A DNA stretch of 40,398 bases from a virus, in IMG/VR virus record IMGVR_UViG_3300036407_000015, positions 1 to 40,398 of that record; one strand, written 5' to 3'. A model generated the notes under the pieces. It made no database searches. It was not told where the DNA came from and saw only the letters and a program-made list of their open reading frames with translations. This document shows, in pieces, positions 8,628 to 15,402 of the stretch; the stretch's first letter is position 1, and each line of letters begins with the position of its first letter. Position numbers and translations under genes: made by a program.

Positions 8628-8924
8628 ATGGCCGTGAAGAAGCAGACCCCAGCCACTCCTGCACCCGGTCAGGGCTCGGAGCAGGCAAACATTCCTGGTG
8701 CCACGGACTTCGATCCCTCTGGCGCCCCAATCCAGGAGGCATCGGACATCGACCCAAGCCACCCGGCCGTTGACGACAACCCGCGCAAGGGAACGACCGT
8801 CGACCAGAACCGCATCGACTTCAACGATCCGACCAAGACTGGTGCTGAGGCAGTGGTCGACAACCTGCGCGAGCAGGGCCAGGACGTAAAGTCGGACGAG
8901 CCCGACGAAAAGAAGGGCGAATAA
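8628..8924 (+). CDS. Pro/Asp-rich head-region hypothetical protein
   Basis: The 98-residue, strongly acidic and probably disordered protein starts MAVKKQTPATPAPGQG and ends DEKKGE. AGGAGG precedes the ATG by six bases, a strong start. It sits between the capsid and head-tail connector genes, where small disordered head proteins or decoration/assembly helpers often lie. There is no fold to recognise, so the function is unassigned. Confidence 0.75.
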   Translation: MAVKKQTPATPAPGQGSEQANIPGATDFDPSGAPIQEASDIDPSHPAVDDNPRKGTTVDQNRIDFNDPTKTGAEAVVDNLREQGQDVKSDEPDEKKGE

Positions 8925-8927
8925 ACC

Positions 8928-9230
8928 ATGGGCAATGTCGTCATCGCCACTCTCGGCCCGCTTTATACGATCGGTGAGGTCAAAGCGCACCTGAAGGTTG
9001 AAAGCAGTGATGACGACACGCTCATCGGGGCCATGATGGATGCTGCCGAGCAGCAGGTACTCCAGTACTGCAACATCTCCCTGGTTCCATTTGGGAAGGA
9101 GGCCACGTTCAAGGTCGCTGCCCTGATGGCGATTTCTGCCATGTACGACAACCGGTCAGGCGCTGCCGAGGCTACTCTGCCGGCGTCCGCTCGCACGTTG
9201 ATCAATCCATATCGCTGGTTGCGTGTGTGA
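8928..9230 (+). CDS. Head-tail connector protein, gp6-like
   Basis: This 100-residue helical protein begins after a short strand with YTIGEVKAHLKVESSDDDTLIGAMMDAAEQQVLQY, the signature layout of the HK97 gp6-like connector (Phage_connect family). It forms the ring beneath the portal after packaging. Length is typical. The stop overlaps the next start by one base (TGATG). Confidence 0.88.
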   Translation: MGNVVIATLGPLYTIGEVKAHLKVESSDDDTLIGAMMDAAEQQVLQYCNISLVPFGKEATFKVAALMAISAMYDNRSGAAEATLPASARTLINPYRWLRV

Positions 9231-9574
9231 TGGAGTCAGGCAAGCTCGATCGCCGCATCACTATTGAGCGGGCGAACACGACCAAGAACTCGGACAACGA
9301 GCCGGTCACTGCCTGGGCCGAATTGGCCAAGCGTTGGGCGTCCAAGAAGGACGTGAGTGATGGCGAGAAGATCCGTGCTGCTGAAGTCGGTGCGACGGTA
9401 ACAACCCGCTTCCAAGTGCGTTGGGACAGCGTGACCAAGACGATCACTGGCGCAGATCGCATCGTCTATGACGGCCAAGTTTACGAGATCGAAGGCACGA
9501 AAGAGCTCGAGCGCCGCGAAGGCGTCGAGATCACCGCATCCCGGCAGAATGACACGCTGGTGCCGACGCCATGA
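9230..9574 (+). CDS. Head-closure protein
   Basis: The 114-residue product begins MESGKLDRRITIER and carries the pattern of SPP1 gp16/HK97 gp7-type stoppers (TAWAELAKRWASKKD, DRIVYDGQVYEIEG). It should plug the connector and provide the tail docking surface. I take ATG 9230 rather than the in-frame GTG at 9227, since it overlaps the upstream stop in the usual TGATG arrangement. Length and gene order (connector, closure, gp10-like) match the HK97 type. Confidence 0.88.
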   Translation: MESGKLDRRITIERANTTKNSDNEPVTAWAELAKRWASKKDVSDGEKIRAAEVGATVTTRFQVRWDSVTKTITGADRIVYDGQVYEIEGTKELERREGVEITASRQNDTLVPTP

Positions 9575-10008
9575 AGGTTCGCGTCGACTTCGTTGGCGGG
9601 AAAGAACTGGACGCGGCACTTAATCAGTTCACGCCAACAAAGCGCCGTGCCCTCGGCCGTGTCGCGCTCGACAATGCTGGCGAGATTACCGCTAGGGCAG
9701 CAAGAGCACTGGCGCCGCGCGATAGTGGCGGATTGGCCGAAAGCATCGACGTCTCTGGTACGCTGAGCAAGCGCCAAAAGTCCGAGCACACCAAGGCAGC
9801 GGAGCAAGAGCGGTTCATCGGTCCGGATAGCCGGCCGCAAGGTCATCTGCGTGAGTTTGGCAGCGACGGCAATGCGCCGGAGCCGTTCATGAGGCCAGCT
9901 TGGGATCAGACCAAGGAACAGGTCAAAGACCGCATTGGCGATGAGCTTTGGCTTGGCATTGAAAAGGCGGCCAAGGCTGCTGCGCGAAAGGCACTGAGGG
10001 CGAAGTAA
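9571..10008 (+). CDS. Tail-completion protein, HK97 gp10-like
   Basis: The 145-residue protein has the HK97_gp10 layout: an N-terminal strand (MKVRVDFVGGKELDAALN), an ALAPRDSGGLAESI loop about residue 47, and GPDSRPQGHLREFGSDGNAPEPFMRPAWDQ at about 86-115, which resembles the family's conserved 'PFMRPA' region. It is expected at the head-tail interface or tail terminator. ATGA overlaps on both sides show coupling. Confidence 0.88.
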   Translation: MKVRVDFVGGKELDAALNQFTPTKRRALGRVALDNAGEITARAARALAPRDSGGLAESIDVSGTLSKRQKSEHTKAAEQERFIGPDSRPQGHLREFGSDGNAPEPFMRPAWDQTKEQVKDRIGDELWLGIEKAAKAAARKALRAK

Positions 10009-10400
10009 TGCAGACCAAGCTAGCGCCACTGCTGCTCTCCCATGCCCCATTAGCGACCCTGGTGGGCAACCGCATCCAGTGGGATGTGCTGCCCCAAGGA
10101 TCGGCTCAGGGCAGCATTGTGATGTACGTCATCAGTGGCGTTACCGATTATACTATGGCTGGCGCCTCTGGCTATGTTGCTACTCGTGTGCAGTTCGACT
10201 GCCGCGGCGAAACAGCGGCCAAGGCTCGCGCTATTGCCGAACAGGTCGAGGCGTTCTTATCCGGCTATTCCGGCACATTCCAAGGCTTCAAGTTCCAAGG
10301 TGTGTTCCAGCAGGGGCAGCGCACCAGGTTCGATAAGGACAGCACCACCATCTGGTTCACAGACAGCCGGGACTACATCATCCATTGGGCTCCGGCCTGA
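10008..10400 (+). CDS. Tail terminator-like DUF3168 protein
   Basis: The 130-residue product matches the DUF3168/gp17-like pattern: an initial helix, then PLATLVGNRIQWDVLPQGSA, a strand VVMY-like core and a segment EQVEAFLSGYSG. These proteins cap the tail tube and join it to the head. The start is embedded in the upstream stop (TAATG). The family assignment rests on pattern and gene order. Confidence 0.82.
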   Translation: MQTKLAPLLLSHAPLATLVGNRIQWDVLPQGSAQGSIVMYVISGVTDYTMAGASGYVATRVQFDCRGETAAKARAIAEQVEAFLSGYSGTFQGFKFQGVFQQGQRTRFDKDSTTIWFTDSRDYIIHWAPA

Positions 10401-10456
10401 TCTAGCCCAATTGCGCCGATGGGCTGGCGCTTTCCTGACATTGTTGGAGAAGTTCA

Positions 10457-10885
10457 ATGACTGAAGCGGCCATCGCCTACGGCAGCAAGTATGCCATTTT
10501 CGATACGAGCCTCACGACGCCCGCCTTCGTGGAAGTGGCAGAGGTGATCAACATCACGCCCGGTGAGGCAACGGCAGACCGCGTCGATGCCACCCACATG
10601 CAGAGCCCAGGCCGGCGCCGGGAATACATCTCCGGCCTTATTGATAATGGCGAAGCGAGCTTCGAGATCAACTGGGTGCCGGGCTCTGACACTGACGTGC
10701 TGATCCGCGATTTGTTTGCATCTGGCGACACTGTTCAGCACCGCATCACCTTCCCAGGCGGCGTGACGCTGACCTATGATGCGTCAATCATCGGTTTCAG
10801 CAAGGTCATCCCGATCGATGATCGTATGACGGCAACCATAACGGTGGCTGTCTCTGGCGCTGAAACCTGGGGCACAACCCCATAA
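10457..10885 (+). CDS. Major tail (tube) protein
   Basis: The 142-residue beta-rich protein (TEAAIAYGSKYAIFD, VEVAEVINITPGEATADRVDATHMQSPGRRREY) resembles the lambda gpV/gene-transfer-agent tail tube families, where the RVDATH(M) phrase is characteristic. It polymerises into the siphovirus tail tube. It precedes the tail chaperone pair and the tape measure, the canonical order. The ribosome-binding site is GGAGAAG before the ATG. Confidence 0.88.
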   Translation: MTEAAIAYGSKYAIFDTSLTTPAFVEVAEVINITPGEATADRVDATHMQSPGRRREYISGLIDNGEASFEINWVPGSDTDVLIRDLFASGDTVQHRITFPGGVTLTYDASIIGFSKVIPIDDRMTATITVAVSGAETWGTTP

Positions 10886-11253
10886 TGGCTAACCCAGTCA
10901 AAGGGGAGGTGGACTTCCCGGTTGGTGACAAGACTTACCGGCTTCGCCTGTCCATCAATCAGCTGATCGAAGTCGAGGACTTGACGGGCCTCGGCATTGT
11001 TCAATTGGCGAATGCCTTCAACAATGTCGAGACTTTGAAGGCTGGCAGTGTGCGGGCGGTTCTTTGGGGCGCATTGCGCGAGCATCACCCCGACATTGAC
11101 CTTCTGCGCGCCGGCGAAATCATGGCGGAGGCTCGTCTCCAGCCCACCATCAAACACGTTGGCGAGGCGCTGCAGGCAGCATTCCCTCCTGCGGAGGGTA
11201 AGGAAAGCCCTTCTCCGAAGAGGGGTCGGGCTGGGACTGGGAAAGCCTCCTAG
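10885..11253 (+). CDS. Tail assembly chaperone, GTA gp10-like (upstream product)
   Basis: The 122-residue protein starts MANPVKGEVDFPVGDKTYRLRLSINQLIEVEDLTG, the pattern of GTA_gp10-type tail assembly chaperones. Its last 20 residues are basic and low-complexity (PKRGRAGTGKAS), encoded over a stretch where the -1 frame is also open. It is the short product of a probable frameshifted pair, equivalent to lambda gpG. The start overlaps the tail-tube stop (TAATG). Confidence 0.85.
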   Translation: MANPVKGEVDFPVGDKTYRLRLSINQLIEVEDLTGLGIVQLANAFNNVETLKAGSVRAVLWGALREHHPDIDLLRAGEIMAEARLQPTIKHVGEALQAAFPPAEGKESPSPKRGRAGTGKAS

Positions 11254-11261
11254 TCAGTTAC
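11202..11261 (+). promoter_or_regulatory. Probable -1 frameshift zone of the tail chaperone
   Basis: In the -1 frame relative to the upstream chaperone the sequence is open from 11202 and reads GWDWESLLVSY directly into the 11262 ORF. The tryptophan-rich start of the chaperone domain therefore lies upstream of any ATG/GTG/TTG in that frame. Candidate slip points are CCCTTCT (11208-11214) and the GGGGT run (11222-11226). GGGAAAG at 11239 is in the wrong register for a simple -1 slip. Confidence 0.55.
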
Positions 11262-11525
11262 ATGTCGGCCGTCAGTTTTGACGAAAGTGCCTTCTGGCGT
11301 TTGACCCCACGCCAATTGTCCATGGTGTTCAAGGCAGCTTCAGATCGCCGTATCCATGAGCGAAACGAGCGCACCACCCAGGCTTACTTCACGGCGACGA
11401 TTCCGCTCATGAAGAAAATCCCGAAACTTGATCGCCTGCTCATATCGAACACAAAACGGGCACAGCAGTCAGGTGAGCAACAGCTTGCGATTGCGAGAGC
11501 GTGGATGGCAGCGCGGCGACACTAA
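11262..11525 (+). CDS. Tail assembly chaperone, TAC-like (downstream part)
   Basis: The 87-residue frame from ATG 11262 carries ESAFWRLTPRQLSMVFKAASDR, matching the small TAC/TIGR02216 type of tail assembly chaperone. No ribosome-binding site precedes the ATG (TCCTAGTCAGTTAC). Conserved-looking sequence begins further upstream in the same frame, so it is more likely made as a fusion by -1 frameshifting from the upstream gene, like lambda gpGT. The pair would chaperone the tape measure during tail assembly. Confidence 0.8.
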   Translation: MSAVSFDESAFWRLTPRQLSMVFKAASDRRIHERNERTTQAYFTATIPLMKKIPKLDRLLISNTKRAQQSGEQQLAIARAWMAARRH

Positions 11526-11687
11526 CGCCTCATTACTCGAAGAATTTCTGAAAGCCCAAATAGGATCATGGCTGAAAACAGCCCCACGGCTGCCAAGATT
11601 ACCTGAATGTCGCTTCGCATGTTGGCTACGCTGAAACCGAACAATAGCAGCCCAAGAACTCCGAAAATCGCAAGAAGAATACGCATG
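11522..11687 (-). pseudogene. Antisense small membrane protein with one-base frameshift
   Basis: On the minus strand GGAGG lies five bases before an ATG at 11687 that encodes MRILLAIFGVLGLLLF. Just after this the reading frame shifts at a T-run. In the next frame the code continues as a second hydrophobic segment (VILAAVGLFSAMILFGL) ending in MRR and TAG at 11522. Removing one T would give a coherent two-helix membrane protein of 54 residues. This is either a true frameshift or a sequencing error. It lies between the chaperone and tape-measure genes, opposite to the late operon. Confidence 0.45.
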
Positions 11688-11741
11688 TCGCCTCCGCATT
11701 TGCGGCAGCACTAGCGCGCCACCCTGAAGAGGTAAAGTAAC

Positions 11742-13583
11742 ATGGCAGCTGTGATTGGCGCTCTTCGCGTTGACCTTGGCCTCAACAGTGCTGAGTTTCA
11801 GACTGGGCTCAAAAAAGCGTCGGCTGGTTTGGGCAACTTCGCCAAGGCAGCGGGCATTGGTCTGGCTGCTGTCGCAACAGCTGCTGCAGCCGCCGGTACT
11901 GCTCTTGGCTATGCCGTCAAAGGTGCGATCGACAATGCCGACAAGATGGGCGAAATGGCCCAGTCTGTTGGTGTTTCTGTCGAGGCACTTACCCGGCTCG
12001 GCTATGCTGCCCAAATGTCAGGATCGAGCACAGACACGCTCGGGACAGCACTGCGTAAACTCTCACAGAACATGCTCACAGTTGCCCAAGGCAGCGCTGG
12101 TCCCGTCGCTACGGCTTTCAACGCACTGGGTATAAGCGTCCAGAACGCCAATGGTACGCTTCGATCCTCCGACGAAGTTCTGATCCAAGTCGCGGAGAAG
12201 TTTGCTCAGTTCGAAGATGGTGCCACCAAGACGGCGCTGGCTGTTCAATTGTTTGGCCGGTCTGGTGCTGAGCTTATCCCTTTTTTGAACCAGGGCGCTG
12301 CCGGCATTGGCGCATTGACTGCTGAAGCGGATCGTCTTGGGGTCACTATCTCTGGCAACACGGCTAACGCCGCTGGACAATTCAACGACACGCTGGACCG
12401 GCTGAGTGCGACATTTCAGGGTGTGATCAACAAGATCATGGCAGGAGCACTGCCAGCTCTTAATAATCTTGGAAACAAGCTTTCCGATCCAGGCTTCGCT
12501 GCTAGCGCTCAAACGATCGGGACCGCAATCGTGAACGCTATGGCGGCCGCTGTCGATGCCATCAACACCGTGGTTGGCGCGTTCGCAGCTCTGCAGAACT
12601 CCATGTCCTGGCTGAACAACAACGACATGTTCGGCAATCCAATTGATCGCGGTAACGGCGCAGGCAAAGGCGTTATTAAGTTCAACTCGCCTGACGAGGC
12701 GAGAGAGATACTTCGAAGCCAGCTTGGCGCGGGCAACACTGGGGCTGACGTCAATAGCATCTACAGCGGAATATTCCCTCCGGCGAGTGGCGGCGCACAA
12801 CAGCTGATCCAGGATGTGCAATCCTCTGTAGATGTGCTGACGGAACTATCGACTACCTTGAACGATGTTGGAGGCGCTGCAAGCAGCGCAGCAAGTGGCA
12901 CGTCTGCGCTTGATGCGGCCATGCAAGAGGGGCAGGCAGTCTTCACCTCCACCCGCACGCCAGCAGAGGCTTATGCACTTGAGGTGGAACGCCTGAACGG
13001 GCTTCTCCAACAAGGTGCCATTGACCAAGACACTTACAACCGTGCTGTTCTTCAGGCTCAAGAAGCTTTCAAAGAGGCAGAGAACTCGGGCAGTCAGCTT
13101 GCTTCGACATTGTCCAATAGCTTGGCCAACGTTTTCAGCAGCGTGGTCGACGGCTCTAAAACCGCTGTTGAAGCGGTCGGCGATCTCATCAAGTCACTAG
13201 CTGATATGGCGATCCAACAGGGCTTTCAGGCGCTGATCGGCGGCTTGTTCTCAGGTTTCGGCAGTGGTGGGTTCAGCATCCCGGGCTTTGCCAACGGCAC
13301 CAACTTTGCGCCCGGTGGTTTGGCTTTGGTCGGTGAGCGTGGCCCGGAACTCGTCAATCTACCGCGAGGTTCTCAAGTCATCCCAAACAGCCAATTGCGC
13401 GACGGCGGTGGGCAAGTTGTCGTCGTGGTCCAATCCGGTGAAATGTTCGAGGCCCGTGTGCAAGAAATTTCCGGTGGTGTCACTGCTCAGGCAGTCAAGG
13501 CATACGACGGTCAGATGAAGCCTCGTGTCCAAGGCATTATGGCGCAGACCAGGCAATCAGGTCCGCTGGGGCTGAGGGGGTAG
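11742..13583 (+). CDS. Tail tape measure protein
   Basis: The 613-residue protein opens with the family pattern (IGALRVDLGLNSAEFQTGLKKA), followed by Ala-rich hydrophobic helices (about 38-65), DALRKLSQNM-like text near 105, coiled-coil regions and a Gly/Phe-rich C-terminus (FANGTNFAPGGLALVGERGPELV). It sets tail length and is ejected ahead of the DNA. At the usual 1.5 angstrom per residue this predicts a tail of about 90 nm. Its start follows AAGAGG. Confidence 0.93.
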   Translation: MAAVIGALRVDLGLNSAEFQTGLKKASAGLGNFAKAAGIGLAAVATAAAAAGTALGYAVKGAIDNADKMGEMAQSVGVSVEALTRLGYAAQMSGSSTDTLGTALRKLSQNMLTVAQGSAGPVATAFNALGISVQNANGTLRSSDEVLIQVAEKFAQFEDGATKTALAVQLFGRSGAELIPFLNQGAAGIGALTAEADRLGVTISGNTANAAGQFNDTLDRLSATFQGVINKIMAGALPALNNLGNKLSDPGFAASAQTIGTAIVNAMAAAVDAINTVVGAFAALQNSMSWLNNNDMFGNPIDRGNGAGKGVIKFNSPDEAREILRSQLGAGNTGADVNSIYSGIFPPASGGAQQLIQDVQSSVDVLTELSTTLNDVGGAASSAASGTSALDAAMQEGQAVFTSTRTPAEAYALEVERLNGLLQQGAIDQDTYNRAVLQAQEAFKEAENSGSQLASTLSNSLANVFSSVVDGSKTAVEAVGDLIKSLADMAIQQGFQALIGGLFSGFGSGGFSIPGFANGTNFAPGGLALVGERGPELVNLPRGSQVIPNSQLRDGGGQVVVVVQSGEMFEARVQEISGGVTAQAVKAYDGQMKPRVQGIMAQTRQSGPLGLRG

Positions 13584-13584
13584 A

Positions 13585-14187
13585 ATGGCGCTCTCCTATC
13601 CCCTTAATCTGCCGTTTGATCGCTTTGTCAGCACTAGATTTCAGATCGTTCCGATGGTCGCAAAGACCCGTACCGGCGCGGCAAGCTTCGCTCGTGAGAT
13701 AGGTCCGGCATATTGGGTTGCGGAAATCAGCACGCCTCCGCATACCCCGGAAGAGCTTTATCGGTGGCTGGCCTTCTTTGATGCGCTGCGAGGCGGTGCC
13801 AAGAGTTTTCTGCTCTACGACGGCGGCCGACTGGCTCCGCTTGCCCATCCTACCCACACAGGGACCGCAAGCCTGTCGGTGATCACCAATCCCCGGCAGG
13901 TATCCATCTCAGGGCTGCCAGGTGGGTTTAGCCTCGCGGCAGGGGATTATCTCGGCTTTGAGCGATCTGGTCGCTACAGCCTTCACCGCGTTGTGCAGGA
14001 CAGCGTTGCCAGTGGTGGTGGCGTTGCAGCCGTATCCTTCGAGCCACCCCTTTCCAGCCATTTCGTCACGGGATCACTGGTGCGGCTCAACAAGCCCAAG
14101 GGCGAGTTCGTGCTGGACAGCCACGACGCTACACGGGGCCTGCTACCTAGCTCGGTCTCTTTCTCCGCCACTTCGCGAGCCTTCTGA
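13585..14187 (+). CDS. Distal tail protein candidate
   Basis: The 200-residue product is beta-rich (MALSYPLNLPFDRFVSTRFQIVP, then PPHTPEELYRWLAFFDALRGGAKSFLLYDG). Gene order places it directly after the tape measure, where siphoviruses encode distal tail or tail-tip proteins. I do not recognise a named family. It overlaps the next gene by one base. Confidence 0.7.
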   Translation: MALSYPLNLPFDRFVSTRFQIVPMVAKTRTGAASFAREIGPAYWVAEISTPPHTPEELYRWLAFFDALRGGAKSFLLYDGGRLAPLAHPTHTGTASLSVITNPRQVSISGLPGGFSLAAGDYLGFERSGRYSLHRVVQDSVASGGGVAAVSFEPPLSSHFVTGSLVRLNKPKGEFVLDSHDATRGLLPSSVSFSATSRAF

Positions 14188-14768
14188 TGGCGCTGTCCCT
14201 TTCACAATCTGTCCAGACCGCTCTGAACACAGGGCAGGGTGCACTAGCGGCGCTCTACACCTTCGAGTTTGGTTCAGGAACATATGGGTTTTGGACCGGC
14301 CTTGGATCGCGCGTCCACAACGGCGTGACCTATCATGCCAGTGGATCGGTCATCGAAGTTTCATCGATCGAGCAGCGCAACGATGGTTCGGTCTCTGAGC
14401 TGACGATCTCGCTTGCCGCCTCTCCGGACAAAGGCATTACGCCTGATGTGCTCGAAGCCCTCTATGATGAGGACTGGCACCTCAAGCCGGTGACGGTACA
14501 ACTCGCCATCCTTGATCCGGACAGCTACGCCATTATCGGCACACAGACACTGTTCCGCGGCATCATCGATTCCGCTCCATACCAGAAGCAGCCAGAGGCT
14601 CGCATTGAGGCCCGCTGCCAATCCCGTGCAATCGATCTGGCGCGGCCGGGCAATCTCTATCGCAATGGATCAACGCAGAAGCGCTTCGACGCCACTGATC
14701 GTGGCCTTGAGGGCATTGGCGCTCTCAACGCCACACTGCAGCGCGGCATCAAATGGGGGCAGGCATGA
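14187..14768 (+). CDS. Tail tip/baseplate protein, DUF2163-like
   Basis: The 193-residue protein has a beta-sandwich look: FEFGSGTYGFWTGLGSRVHNGVTYHA, strand-rich repeats, and an ending CQSRAIDLARPGNLYRNGSTQKRFDATDRGLEGI, reminiscent of DUF2163-type baseplate hub or tail tip proteins from memory. It lies between the distal tail candidate and the small coiled-coil protein. The match to DUF2163 is tentative. Confidence 0.65.
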   Translation: MALSLSQSVQTALNTGQGALAALYTFEFGSGTYGFWTGLGSRVHNGVTYHASGSVIEVSSIEQRNDGSVSELTISLAASPDKGITPDVLEALYDEDWHLKPVTVQLAILDPDSYAIIGTQTLFRGIIDSAPYQKQPEARIEARCQSRAIDLARPGNLYRNGSTQKRFDATDRGLEGIGALNATLQRGIKWGQA

Positions 14769-14998
14769 CGGATATTGGCGCGGCAGGACCGCAAGGCCGC
14801 AGTGAATTGGTTTCAGATGCCCACGAACGGCGCATTGCAATGCTGGAGCAGCAGGTGCAGGCGATGAGCGAGTTGCTGGGCAACCAGTCTAATCTCATCC
14901 TGACACTCTCACAGCAGCAGATGGACGCCTCGCGAGGGTTGGCGCAGGCCAATGAGTTGCTGGCCAACATTGCGCGCGCAGTGGAGTTGCCTGAGTGA
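14765..14998 (+). CDS. Small coiled-coil tail protein
   Basis: The 77-residue product is mostly one amphipathic helix (HERRIAMLEQQVQAMSELLGNQSNLILTLSQQQ). I take ATG 14765, which overlaps the upstream stop as ATGA and follows GGGGGCAGG; an in-frame ATG at 14753 is also possible. Small coiled-coil proteins between tail-tip genes are common, but the role is unknown. Confidence 0.7.
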   Translation: MTDIGAAGPQGRSELVSDAHERRIAMLEQQVQAMSELLGNQSNLILTLSQQQMDASRGLAQANELLANIARAVELPE

Positions 14999-15399
14999 TC
15001 CGTCTGCCCGATTGGGAACAGCGCTTTGTTGCTGCCATGCCGGTGGAACTCGCCAAGCCTTTCGCCTGGGGCGAGGCTGACTGTGTTTTGCTGATGGCTG
15101 CTGCTGTCCGGGCTTGCCATGGTGATCACCACCCAGTGCTGAAGCACTTGGGTGGATACAAGAGCAAGCGTTCGGCCGTGGCGAAACTGAAGCGGCTCGG
15201 GGGCTTGTCGGTCATTCTGGCCAAGCACTTCGAGGAAGTGCCGCTGTTGATGGCTCAGACTGGCGATCTGGGCGTGCTGGCAGGCAATGGCATCGAAGCC
15301 GGTGCCGTCATTATCGACGGGCAAGCAGTTGGCAAGGGCGAAGATGCCCCGAGCTTCCGCCTGCCAGTTCGCAGCCTCACCAAGGTATTCAGGGTCTAG
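14995..15399 (+). CDS. DUF6950-type tail tip protein
   Basis: The 134-residue protein begins IRLPDWEQRFVAAM and contains WGEADCVLLMAAAVRA (about residues 25-40), the cysteine-centred motif of a phage family resembling NlpC/P60-type tail proteins. Only the cysteine of a possible catalytic set is obvious, so peptidase activity is unproven. It starts at GTG 14995, overlapping the upstream stop (GTGA), and immediately precedes the J-like tail tip gene, as in lambda-type operons. Confidence 0.75.
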   Translation: MIRLPDWEQRFVAAMPVELAKPFAWGEADCVLLMAAAVRACHGDHHPVLKHLGGYKSKRSAVAKLKRLGGLSVILAKHFEEVPLLMAQTGDLGVLAGNGIEAGAVIIDGQAVGKGEDAPSFRLPVRSLTKVFRV

Positions 15400-15402
15400 C
15401 CA

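Noticed and set aside
11239-11245. GGGAAAG as a lambda-type slippery heptamer
   Set aside because: In the zero frame it reads GGG AAA, the wrong register for a G-GGA-AAG type -1 slip, although it lies in the overlap zone.
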